Shown piece after piece: positions 34,103 through 43,619 of a stretch of DNA of 64,000 nt. The stretch's first letter is position 1, and the number at the start of each line of letters is the position of its first letter. The position numbers were made by a program, and so were the translations under genes. The stretch covers positions 29,175,614 through 29,239,613 of the forward strand of contig OX411547.1 in the NCBI GenBank assembly GCA_948146395.1, given 5' to 3'. The DNA comes from Fragum whitleyi (Eukaryota; Mollusca; Bivalvia; Cardiida; Cardiidae). Below the pieces are notes generated by a model. It did no database searches and was not told where the DNA came from. It was given only the letters and a program-made list of their open reading frames with translations.

Positions 34103-34210
34103 GTACTAGACCTTAGGGGCCCGAAATTACCCCTACCACCATATAGACCAATATTATATATTATTGGTCTATATGGTGATAGGGGCTAATTTCGGACCCC
34201 TATGTACTAG
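34103..34210. mobile_element. Palindromic MITE with 7-bp direct repeats
   Basis: The body at 34110-34203 is a long hairpin: 'taggggcccgaaattacccc' pairs with the 'ggggctaatttcggacccct' side, and the centre is 'ccaatattatatattattgg'. It is flanked on both sides by gtactag (34103-34109 and 34204-34210), a likely target-site duplication. It is a single copy in the window. Confidence 0.8.
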
Positions 34211-34255
34211 ACAATTAAGGATAAAAAGGCTACGAAAAACGTGAATGCATTTTAA

Positions 34256-34560
34256 AGTACGGAATACCGATAGGACCATTGTATTTGAAACCGGAACGCA
34301 ATGATCAGAAGGACTACGGTGATTCGATTTGAAATTGAATTCCATGTCACATTTACAAGCTTTCCAGTCATATAACGGCGAAGGTCACTTATTTTCCTAC
34401 TATAAGTACACCAGGCTGCGGCTCTGAAATGCCTTGCCAAAAGACATACCAAGATAATTAGTGGCGTAGCCGGGATTCGAACCAACGACCCTTGTTTTCA
34501 TTCGGATCGCAAGTCCGCCACCGTTATCGCTGAGATCGACGATGAGACCACGAGGGTACG
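34256..34560 (-). mobile_element. Second type of tRNA-headed SINE, candidate
   Basis: On the minus strand a box-A-like word 'tctcagcgataacgg' is followed by 'cggacttgcgatccg' (an anticodon-arm-like stem) and a good box B 'ggttcgaatcc' near 34475, then 'ggctacgcca'. Downstream comes 'tcttttggcaaggcattt', recalling the 'ttgggcaag' words of CORE-type SINEs. No pairing acceptor stem or target duplication was found, so the class and the 3' end are uncertain. Confidence 0.4.
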
Positions 34561-34593
34561 ACAACGGGGCCATGATGAGTACAACTACCGGAG

Positions 34594-34889
34594 TACGAAA
34601 ACGATTTGTTTGAATGGGTTTTACGCCGCTTTCATCAATTTCGCAGTTATATCGCGGCGGTCGGAGCACCTAACAATGGATTCCTGGTATTTCTTTCACC
34701 TGTACTACCATTTTACCCTTTCCTAGCCTCCGACTGCTATCTCACATAGGTTTACGATTATCTACCCATTGGCGAGAGACTAACGTCGGAAAGGATATTT
34801 GCCGCCACCGGGGATCGAACCCACGACTTCCAGATTGGAAGTCTTATGCCTAACCAACTGCACTATAGTGGTAGCTATTACGAAAACGA
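34594..34889 (-). mobile_element. SINE, full length, with 11-bp target-site duplication
   Basis: The body is 34605-34878, flanked by tacgaaaacga at 34594-34604 and 34879-34889. Read on the minus strand: tRNA-like head (box A 'tagtgcagttggttagg', box B 'gggttcgatcccc'), body ('ccaatgggtagataatcg', 'aggaatccattgttaggtgc'), tail 'gaaagcggcgtaaaaccc'. The head differs from that of 47217-47496 (anticodon region 'cttccaatctggaag'), although the body is the same. It needs a LINE in trans. Confidence 0.9.
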
Positions 34890-35472
34890 GAACACGAACT
34901 TATCGTCTACGCTAATATTTGTTTTTCTCGTACTGTTCTGATCGGCCTTACATCGTGCTCTCTAAGCCTTACACTCATTGGCCAACTTACAGCTTGAAAC
35001 CAACCAAGTTTCAAGCTGAAAAAACAAAAACAATGGGTCCCGGCCGAGCGTGAAATAAGTTGTCTCATGTTCTCAGTGCAGACCACGGGAGATTTTCTGA
35101 GCAAAGAATTTGCTCCACGTTGCTCCTCTCCATCCACGTGTATGAATGGGTACCTGTGAGAGATGTAAGTCAAAGGGCTGTTGCAGCCGAAGGCGCCATA
35201 TGTTAACAGCCGACCAACAATTCCGTGATCAGGAATTGAAGTGCAAAGTCGTGTAAAATACGTATATCGTAAAACAAGTCTATAAACAAAAGTGTAACTT
35301 TAACTTTAATCTAATGTTCTCTACATTTAAACTTTGGGCCCAAAGGTCCTATAGGCAAGCCATACCAGACACACAAGGACAAAAAGCATAACAAGGAAGT
35401 CTGAATTGGCCTAGTGAAGCGACAACCTCACCGATTTTAAAAACACAATCTTAGGCTCTAGATAACCGGAGG
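34890..35472. other. Unique-looking, slightly GC-richer stretch
   Basis: The minus frame 34907-35173 (88 codons) has no recognisable domain. 'cagcttgaaacc..' and 'ggtttcaagctg'-like words at 34990-35020 form a short hairpin. 'cacgtgtatgaatgggtacc' at about 35135 recalls SINE words from other invertebrates, but nothing firm can be said. Confidence 0.4.
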
Positions 35473-35636
35473 TTAAGGTAGTGGACCCGTAATATTTACC
35501 CAATTTTTCGGAGGTCATTAACTTCAACAGTGTTAACCGAGGTTTCCTAATGATTTCATTAGGAAACCTCGGTTAACATTGTGAAAGATCATGAGTTCCG
35601 GAATGATGCGGAATTATTTCGGGTCCACTACCTTAA
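35473..35636. mobile_element. TTAA-ended hairpin MITE family T, copy 1
   Basis: Ends TTAAGGTAGTGGACCCG and the inverted cgggtccactaccttaa. In the centre 'gttaaccgaggtttcctaat' pairs with 'attaggaaacctcggttaac', so one hairpin sits inside another. 164 bp. A sister copy lies at 55029-55192 and a left-end piece at 55229-55275. The TTAA may be the duplicated target. Confidence 0.85.
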
Positions 35637-36394
35637 GACCATCCTAATCCATAACATCTTTAAACGATAGGCAATAAAAATGGCTAAGTTTTATCAACTG
35701 TAACGTGTACCCACAGCATAATGATAATCGAACAGTGCAAAACTGTTGTAAAATCTCAAACATTTATGTACACTAACAATGGTGTTACGCGGAGCCCTTA
35801 CCGTTTTGATAATTTTAAACGGACAATAAGAATTCATCCGTTTATCTAGAGTCGTAGCATATCTCTTAAATGAAAAGAACTATCTTGGTTCAAGGCCATT
35901 CATAATAGTACGTCTAGATTTTTTGTATACGTTTCGAAAAAAAAAACCAACCCCAAAACACCCCAAATTTTGATACGCCACTGGCTCAGAACTGAAGTTA
36001 GATAATTGACGGGAAAAATTGAGGCATAAACGAATTGACAACTGGAAAGTGCATAGCAAAAATTGTATACTTTCTTCGGCTATTTCGATATCAATGTAGA
36101 GACCTATGATCATCTATAGACGCAAAGTTTCAGTGAGGGGTCAATGGTCAATTTTGTCTTTACATTGTATTGACTATATATTATTTAATCAAACTTGTAC
36201 ACCTATGCGTATATGACAATCATGTACCCGTTTACCTTTGTGCGCCAATAGTTCTGCACCAACCCTTCCAGAAAACTGCTGGTCCAAAATTTCTTTAGAT
36301 CTCCAGCAAAACTTCTAAATACACAGTGTAGCTCTCTTGGCTGCAGATAGGGGGCATATTTGGAATTTTAGATAAAAATATTTAAGAAATACCA
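35637..36394. other. AT-rich stretch, no feature recognised
   Basis: No gene or named repeat. The minus 77-codon frame at 35880-36113 has no motif. Confidence 0.4.
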
Positions 36395-36469
36395 AAACCT
36401 TATGTTGTTGGTACTCATTGAAATTGTCACCTAAGGACGATTCAAATGAGTACCCACAGCACAGCGTTT
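36395..36469. mobile_element. Hairpin MITE family B, copy 2
   Basis: 'aaaccttatgttgttggta' with 'ctcattgaaattgtc' pairs with 'gacgattcaaatgag' and 'tacccacagcacagcgttt'. It matches 14622-14686 in its outer arms. Confidence 0.7.
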
Positions 36470-36586
36470 CATTGAGAAATAAATATTTCAGGCTGAAGTC
36501 CTAGCTTCTCGGTACCCTTGATATCTAAGCTAAAAATGATATTTATCAGGTCTGTCAAAAAGGCTGAACTTCAGCGAGTCGCATAT

Positions 36587-36862
36587 CAAGGGCGTAACTC
36601 CCACTACGCAATTTATGCAAGTGCGTAAAAGAAATCAATCCTCTGTTGAAAAATGTCGTTGATGAATGATCATAACATCGAAACTACAGCTTATTCAAGC
36701 TGTAGTAACGATATTTTGATTATTTACCAACGCTGAAATAAAAGAGAGCGGACGGAGGGTATTCATCTTTTGTCAAAGTCCACATATCGCCTTTATCATA
36801 TATATATTTTGGTTGTCGCCATCTTGGTGCGTATAAATTTCAAAGTCCTTGATACGCCTATG
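36587..36862 (+). mobile_element. Dispersed element family C, copy 2
   Basis: Starts 'caagggcgtaactcccacta' and ends 'aaagtccttgatacgcctat'. 'aactacagcttattcaagctgtagt', a small inner hairpin (36680-36704), sits in the middle. It matches 29757-30049 and, in reverse, 53791-54001. Confidence 0.65.
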
Positions 36863-37581
36863 CATATGGTGTGCTTAAAATATAAGTTAAACAACTTTTG
36901 ATAGGGATCGCCAACAAAAATCACAAACGAAATAAATAGTCTATATCCCCTGATTTGTCGGATTGCCGATCACAACATTCCACCTTCAGCAAATGTAACA
37001 ATGTTATGTACAGAGTGTAGCGCAAGATCTTTGGCGCTATCATGGTTTTTAACAGATCTGAGTTCATTTCAGAAAATTAATTTTTCAGAGCGTTTAAGAA
37101 TGAAAATAAATTACTTGTTTGTGAATCATGCTTTTCAAAAATAACAGAAAACTTTTCAGTCGTTCCTCAAATATTTGCATACAAATCTGACAATCTGAAA
37201 TAAAACTGAATTTATTTTTCCCTACATTTCCTTGTTTCATTAGACCCTCCAATGTTTTAGACCTCCAACATCTTTTGAGTGGAACATGTGCATTTTAAAC
37301 TATTATGCCTTCACCAATGAACATTAGAAGATCAGTTTTTCTAGACATGCTAACATGCTGATCGTACATCCTATTTTTGAGTATGTTTTTTATTGAACCA
37401 TTTTTACAGTTTTACAGTGCTTGAATGGGTATTGGAAGTCATGCTTCTTGTACCCGATTCGAGACCTTGACATTGGTTGAATGGCTATGTCCGTTATCAA
37501 GACACTAAACAAATGACAAAGCAATACCAGCTTTTTCTCACATAGTACCTTTTGTCTTCTGTAATGAACAATCATTGACGG
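36863..37581. other. AT-rich stretch, no feature recognised
   Basis: No repeat family or supported frame. Confidence 0.4.
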
Positions 37582-37850
37582 GCCGCCGTCATAGAGCAGT
37601 TGGTAGCGCGTCGGACTGTCAGACTAGGGGTCCAAGTTTCGATCATTCATTCTTCCCGACTATTTGTCTAACACCAATAGGTCGATAAACGTAGATCTTT
37701 GTGGGATCGTAGCTTAAGGCTAGGGATAGATGTAATGGTAGTACTGGTGTGATAAAAACCAGGAATCCATTGTTAGGTAGTGATCCAGCCGCCGCAATAT
37801 AACTTCAAGAATGTTGAAAGCGGCACAAAACCCCACTCAATCAAACAAAA
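37582..37850 (+). mobile_element. SINE, near full length, no clear duplication
   Basis: tRNA-like head 'gccgccgtcatagagcagtt' with 'ggtagcgcgtcggactgtca' (box A and an Asp-like anticodon loop, ctgtca), then a decayed box B 'agtttcgatcattc'. The body 'aggaatccattgttaggtag' and tail 'gaaagcggcacaaaacccc' follow. It has the same head type as 47217-47496. Confidence 0.85.
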
Positions 37851-38094
37851 ATTACCGTTGTGTTACACCTATGTAGGACCACATTCTAAATGACGTAACC
37901 TCTACCACATCTTGTTACATTCAAAAATGGGGTATAAAGGACAAAACTAACGTTTATTTGAGCAAAAGAATATATTACTCGATTTTTTTTAGAGAAATGA
38001 TGACCTAAACTTCATATAGAAAAGAAGAGTTAAAAAATTTTTATTCTAGACTAGGCTAAAATCACTTTAGACTCAGTTTTCAGATCCATTTAAA

Positions 38095-38526
38095 CAGTTA
38101 ACAGCATCGTGATATTGACAAGGTGAATGAATTTGGAATGATTAAGGAATTAAATTGAATGAGTGTGTGGAGAGAATTTTGAATTTAACGGGAGGTAATC
38201 CAACGTCGCAAATTTTGTTCAGGATGAACAAAATTAGCGATATTGATTACCTCCCTTTAACAAAATATGCACACCTGCTCTTCAGATAGCTCTCAATTTC
38301 ATCAAGAACTTATTAGGCGCCTACTAGTTGAATTATGTGATTGAAATCGCGATTTTTCTCTATCCAAATTTATTTTGAATGACGTTTTGATTCTATATTT
38401 TTCAATCGGTTTGAGCGTTTTTGAATGGTTTGGGTGAGTGTTTGGAATGAAGGAATGGAGCGCTTTATGAGCGATTTAGAATGGTTTTGATTGGGGTGAA
38501 TGTCAATTTCACGATGTAATTAACTG
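38095..38526 (+). mobile_element. TIR element family F (mariner-like ends), copy 2
   Basis: Left end 'cagttaacagcatcgtgata' then 'ttgacaaggtgaatgaattt'. The right end is the near inverse, 'gggtgaatgtcaatttcacg' then 'atgtaattaactg', followed by TA. Central 'gggaggtaatcca' pairs with 'tgattacctccc' to form a hairpin that includes 'aattttgttcaggatgaac'. 432 bp with no transposase frame. Confidence 0.8.
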
Positions 38527-38867
38527 TACTTATGGCATCAAAGAGACACATGCAAATACAACTTTTTCAATTTTAAATTCATGTACCCTAAGATGATTAA
38601 AGTTCACTAAAAGCAACACCACAACGTCAATAAATCTGACTTTGCCCTACATTTAGACTTTGATTTATCTCAACTTCAAGACATTGTTCGCCTAGACAGA
38701 CTTAGGGAAATGTATCAAGTCTACCTGAAATGATTTAAACGGTTAAATTTTTGCGTCACGAAGACCGCATATAATGCGAAAATATGAATATGTAGATGAT
38801 ATTGAATGAGTGGTCATGTAAAACCAAATTTCTTAAACGAGTCATCTATAAACAGATAAAATCGGGT

Positions 38868-39490
38868 CCTTAAGTTTTGAGGAGGCTCGCCTAAGGAACA
38901 ATTCTACCACGTTGGGTTAAAATCTATCCATTGGTTACTGTGAAGAAGATAATTAAAGATTTCAGGATCACAACATTGTCCCGCCTTGCCTCGCCCATAA
39001 ATGGGGATCAATCAAAATCCACAAACAATTTTTGAGAAGGGTCACCCAAGGAATATTTCTGCCAAGTTTGGTTGATATCTGCCCACTCAATACCGATGAG
39101 AAGGTGTTTAAAGATAAGAGGGTCAAAAACTGCCACGCCCATATTTGGGGGTCAACCTAAATTTTGCGAACAAGTTTTGAGAAGGGTCACCCAAGGCACA
39201 TTTCTGTCAAATTTGGTTGAAATCCGCCCATTGGTTATTAATGAGTTCTTTAAAGATTTCATGGTAAAAAACTGCCCGTCCTGCATAAATTTTGTGGTCA
39301 ATCAAAATTTCGCGAACAAGTTTTGATAAGAGTGATTAAAGGAACATTTCTACCAATTTTTTATGAAATCGGCCCATTTGTTACCGAGGAGAAGATGTTT
39401 AAAGAATTGTTGACGACTGCAGACGCTCGACGGACAAAAGGTGATCACAAAAGTTCGACTTTAGCAAATTGTGCTCAGGTGATCTAAAAA
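38868..39490. repeat. ~155-bp tandem array 3, diverged, with hairpin end
   Basis: 'gaagggtcacccaaggaa', 'ttggttgaaatccgcccatt' and 'cgcccatatttgggggtcaa' recur at about 140-160 bp. It ends with 'gacgctcgacggac' and 'gatcacaaaagttcgac..gtgctcaggtgatc', the end type also seen at 3126-3161. More diverged than array 2. Confidence 0.75.
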
Positions 39491-39604
39491 GCTGCAAATT
39501 TAATCGTACTTTAAAAAGATACCTTGTAATTGATAAAGAGGTTCATTATGAAAAAAGCTTTATAATGAAACGGGGGGATGATCACTCATTGGATCGCCAC
39601 TTAA

Positions 39605-40005
39605 GGGGAGTCCGAGACTTCTTGTTTGCCAGCTAGGACTCCTTCATTTTGTAAGTTAGGAGTCCGATAGACTCCCTTGGTATTTTAAAATACAAATGCA
39701 CAGTGCAGTTGACTTTTCAACCATAATCAACACTGTATGTAGATATCTTAACGACGAAAGGTTATGACTATATCATTTGCTCCCATCTATTGGTATCTTA
39801 AAATAAATCTTCTTTAGGTAGAAAGAACTTGCAGAAGAGAAGAAAGTGCTGTAACATGCAATTTCTTCTATTCCACAGGTATCTCCTATTATGAAAATTC
39901 GGACTCCTTACTTTGAGCTTGGACTCCTTGATTTCATAAGTTGGGAGTCCGATGAACTCCTTACTTATGAAATAAGGGAGTCCAAGCTCATAAGATAGGG
40001 CCGAT
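39605..40005. repeat. 'ggagtccga' repeat pair with hairpin
   Basis: 'ggactccttcattttgtaag' (39633 on) and 'ggactccttgatttcataag' (39916 on) are two copies about 283 bp apart, each followed by 'gggagtccgatgaactcc' or a variant. The right copy continues into a hairpin: 'agcttggactccttg' pairs with 'agggagtccaagct' (39911-40001). It is probably one diverged dispersed element also scattered at 0.2, 3.8 and 7.9 kb. Confidence 0.6.
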
Positions 40006-41120
40006 CCCTGTTAACCAAATCAACATCTGTGGAATATGAATTTAAAAGAATGTAACATCTTTGCTGATTGTGATATGTTAGAGACCAGGAAATGTCTAAA
40101 AGTAGAAATAATTTGAAATTAGGGTTATGTATTATGTATTGAATAAGCTCGATAAAAAAGTTATATCAAAATGCCATGTCATGCTTTTTAGACGACAATG
40201 AAAATGAAAAATTGTAGAAGAGTGTAAAGGAAAATAACGTTAAGGCGAAACATAAGTCTTATCTAGCAATTTGACAAAAAAAAAAATAAAAAAAAATCGA
40301 GATTTCTAATTTGATGATCGGATAGTCAATCTGATTGACTGTCTAGGAATTCAAAAAATTGATATTAAGCTAATGGAATGGACCAAATCTGTTTTATAAT
40401 GTATAAAGTGGTTATGGTTTTAAAAGGGCTTCAAGTGATTTTAAAACCCTATAGATAGCAATCTATCCCTTCTTTGTCACGACTCATTAAATTTATGAGT
40501 TCCCCACCCACCCGAGCGATGAATTATTTCTGTTGTTATAATGTTGAACAATTAAAATAATCGAAATATTAAATAATCTTGTGTGGAACAAGTTTATGGT
40601 GAAGACACACTCCAATAAATGATGTGAAATGTTTACTTGTGTAAGCTTTCATTGAAGAATGGTTCAAGATTTACGCTTCGGTCTTACACTCAAAACTGTA
40701 ATGATGGTAGCTTAAGAAAACGATCAAAGTCTAGATAACGCTCATTTGTATATATATTTAAATTCAAAAGTCGGTGTCATAGTAAATTGCCCCACCCGCT
40801 TTGATACTGTATAGCGCTAAATCGGAATATATTTACGGGTAACTATTTCACCAGCAGACGTAGATAATATCATAGCATACAGTTTGAAAAAAAAACCCCA
40901 CTGTAACCTCAAAAAGGCCCTAATGGACAACCATCCTTTGCTCAGTTAAGCCAGTCATTCGGAAAATCACTCGGCCATTTCCGTAAACTGCAATAGACCT
41001 AAGATGTATGTAATGCGGATGGGTATGTAACAAAATCGTACATTTTGTTAGTCGGAAACAGTGTTAGAAAAAATTAGCGCCGTATATTTTTTTTTATCTT
41101 TTACAGTAAATGACAGCTGA
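40006..41120. other. AT-rich stretch, no gene seen
   Basis: Short A-runs near 40.28 kb and no recognised family. Confidence 0.4.
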
Positions 41121-41127
41121 AAAATCT

Positions 41128-41163
41128 TAATTTTTGAGAATGACGTATCATTCTCAAAAATTA
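41128..41163. repeat. Short hairpin, 16-bp arms
   Basis: 'taatttttgagaatga' pairs perfectly with 'tcattctcaaaaatta' around 'cgta'. Confidence 0.85.
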
Positions 41164-41950
41164 TGATTATTCGGCCGTTATTTAAGAATCTAAAGATATT
41201 TATATAAGGATACGATGGTTTCACGTCAGTGACTTAAACGAGTAGCGTTGATGACGTCGAATGTTTCACTCAAAGTTTCGAGGGCTTACGCCATTTTAAC
41301 TGACGTCATCGAGTTTTTCCAAGGTTTTTCCGTAATTTTTAAAAATAGTCCGTCTATGTACATCCGAGGTTGATAGTGAGATTGGCCGAGTGGTGTTCCG
41401 AATGTTAAGCCAGTAGCAATTGTTAGGCCAAATACAGTCACATTAAAGGATTACCAAATTACTTAAAAAGAAACAAATCAATTGCGATCGCTCAAAGAAA
41501 AAATGTCTCTGGTGAAAAGATCTTTTCCGTTATACAACAATGTCTGTAACATGCCCCATACCGTAAAAATGTTACGAACGTTCCTCAGTACCTTATATCT
41601 TTATGTTCTGATAAATTTCGTTTCGTTAAAGCTTGATCCAGAATTGATTAAATATACATATTTATCTGGCCAACTAACAAATGAAAAGTTGTGTAACTAA
41701 ATAGTTCGATATCTGTGTGATCAAAAGTAAATGCTGTCTATGCTATGGTCGTTAGAGTAAAGTAAAAGAAGATGAGATTCTGCAACCACCAATCAGAATC
41801 TTAAACGAAAAAAGCTTTTTTATTCGACAGTTACTGGGTATTGACCACTCTATTACATGGAAAGAACAAATCCGACAAGATCTGAAATATCGTAACCGTG
41901 TCCTTGAAAATCTTTCAGTTAAGGGTTCACGTGTGTCTCACAACGCCATA
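41164..41950. other. Unique-looking stretch with a CRE word
   Basis: TGACGTCA at 41301-41308 lies just after 'acgccatttt', a YY1-like word. The 72-codon plus frame at 41482-41700 has no motif and is not called. Confidence 0.35.
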
Positions 41951-42029
41951 CCGATGGCTCAGCGTGAAATAGTTGTAACTGCCTTTAAATATATAGGCAG
42001 TTAGATCTGTTTTACGCTGAGCCATCGAT
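41951..42029. mobile_element. Hairpin MITE family A, copy 2
   Basis: 'gatggctcagcgtgaaatag' and 'tgttttacgctgagccatc' form the outer arms. The inner 'ttgtaactgcct' pairs with 'aggcagttagatc' less well (a deletion in the right arm). It is the second copy of 5623-5699. Confidence 0.85.
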
Positions 42030-43251
42030 ATTAATATGGAGAATGGAAAAAAAATCTCGACCATCGGAAATTCGTTCCCATGAAGCTCGGTCCGCTGCCA
42101 TATGCCTGATTACAATCTAATAGGGTAAATTATCATTGATCAAGTCATCAGCTACAACTTTGTGACATCTAACTGTCTGCATCATACAGAAATTAATATT
42201 TCATAACTTGTTAACTCGTTATTTTATCGGATGAGTTGGTTCGTATGTCCCAAAGTAGAGCGGACAAGATTACTAATAAGAGAAAATTGAAACTCCCATA
42301 GAAGTTGAGAATTCTGGTATTTATACGTCAGGTACATGTATCAACAATCAGTGCTTATAAATAAGGATTTTTTTCACGTTCTATAGTTTCAAGACATTTC
42401 AAATATCTTTAATTATCAGCTATTTCTTTGGCACATCAATTTAGAGTTCATGGCGATTTATGGACTTGTATTGCACATTCTAGGTCGTATCTTGCTTGAT
42501 ACATACTACGAGACCCAAGAACCCCCAAAACACTTGTAGGCTCTTTACAAGAAACAGTTACGTAGTCTGGAAACTCACTGTACTTTGTAAATGATTAGAA
42601 TATGTCAGGTTACTGTATATGGCCGCTTTTTGGTAGATCTTATAAGCAAAGATCACGTGATCCATTGAAAGTTACAGTTTTGTTCATCATCTGTCATCTG
42701 TTTAAATTTTATACTATAAATTAACCAATTTCACACTTTATCATGAAACATTCAAAGCCCAAAAGTGTTTATAAGTACATTAACTAAAAGGAAGCAAGTT
42801 TTTATAAAGATAACGTACAAAACCTCATGTAGTCAGCGATATAGACTGCTTTGACCATTGGGGAGGACAAAACGAAGGGGTAAAACAATTAGGTGCGATT
42901 TGGCCTCATTTCGCCTCATTGTTCCATAAACAAATTAAGTGGCTCTATGTGAGTGCAAAAGAATTAAAAACGCATAAACGGGGTCGTTTACGGGCCGATT
43001 TGACATATTTTGTGACAATTTAATATTGCATAAACATCTTTTTAATCCTTAAAATCGAAGTAAGTCGACACCGCCTGTGTACATTTTAGTGATAGCCGCT
43101 TTTTGGTTTGTTCGTAGGAAAACCATATCGAAGACTGTTTAAAGGTAATATGAGCGCCTGGGGCCTGTTCTACTAAACATCTTACGATCATTTTTTGAGT
43201 AAGTAAAAAATTAAAGTTCCTTCCACATTATTAACTAAATACATGTATTGA
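42030..43251. other. Single-copy-looking stretch
   Basis: 'gccgctttttggt' occurs twice (about 42.62 and 43.10 kb), possibly a short repeat. No gene. Confidence 0.4.
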
Positions 43252-43334
43252 ATTCTGTCATGCATCATCTCATTGGAAAGACGATTCGGAATTTCCAATT
43301 AGATATTGCAAGACAGAATCTAACAATGAATGAA
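43252..43334. repeat. Dispersed repeat with inner hairpin (copy 2, inverted)
   Basis: The reverse complement of 1-86: 'tgtcatgcatcatctcattg' and 'atattgcaagacagaatc'. Confidence 0.65.
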
Positions 43335-43540
43335 AACACCAGGAACGTTTTGTGATTTTGACTAACGATATTTTTTTCGTAAGAAGCTTAGTTAAATTAG
43401 CACCTGCTGAACAGCACAATACAAATGTCTTTTAATGAAAACAAAACAATTCAGGAGCAAAGTGTAAGCGCCGATACATGCAAACCTAACTCTAAGCTTC
43501 TTATTTCTAGGCTGGGCAAGGTAAATATCCCCAAAAATCC

Positions 43541-43615
43541 TACTGCATTCGGGATACGAACCTGGAACTTTAGGCTTGGTAGTCCTGTGTTTAACGACTA
43601 GACCACCGCGCCTCC
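43541..43615 (-). mobile_element. tRNA-like SINE head
   Basis: On the minus strand: 'gcgcggtggtctagtcgtta' (box A) and 'ccaggttcgtatcccgaatg' (box B) about 30 bases apart. The stems pair poorly, so it is not a working tRNA gene. No SINE body matching the main family follows. Confidence 0.5.
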
Positions 43616-43619
43616 AGTT

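Noticed and set aside
34990..35020. Hairpin as a microRNA precursor
   Set aside because: The stem is short and lies in ordinary sequence; without small-RNA data or conservation it cannot be told from chance.
35080..35220. 'gtgtatgaatgggtacctg' word, SINE-like in other invertebrates
   Set aside because: No box A/B, tail or duplication could be found, so no element is called.
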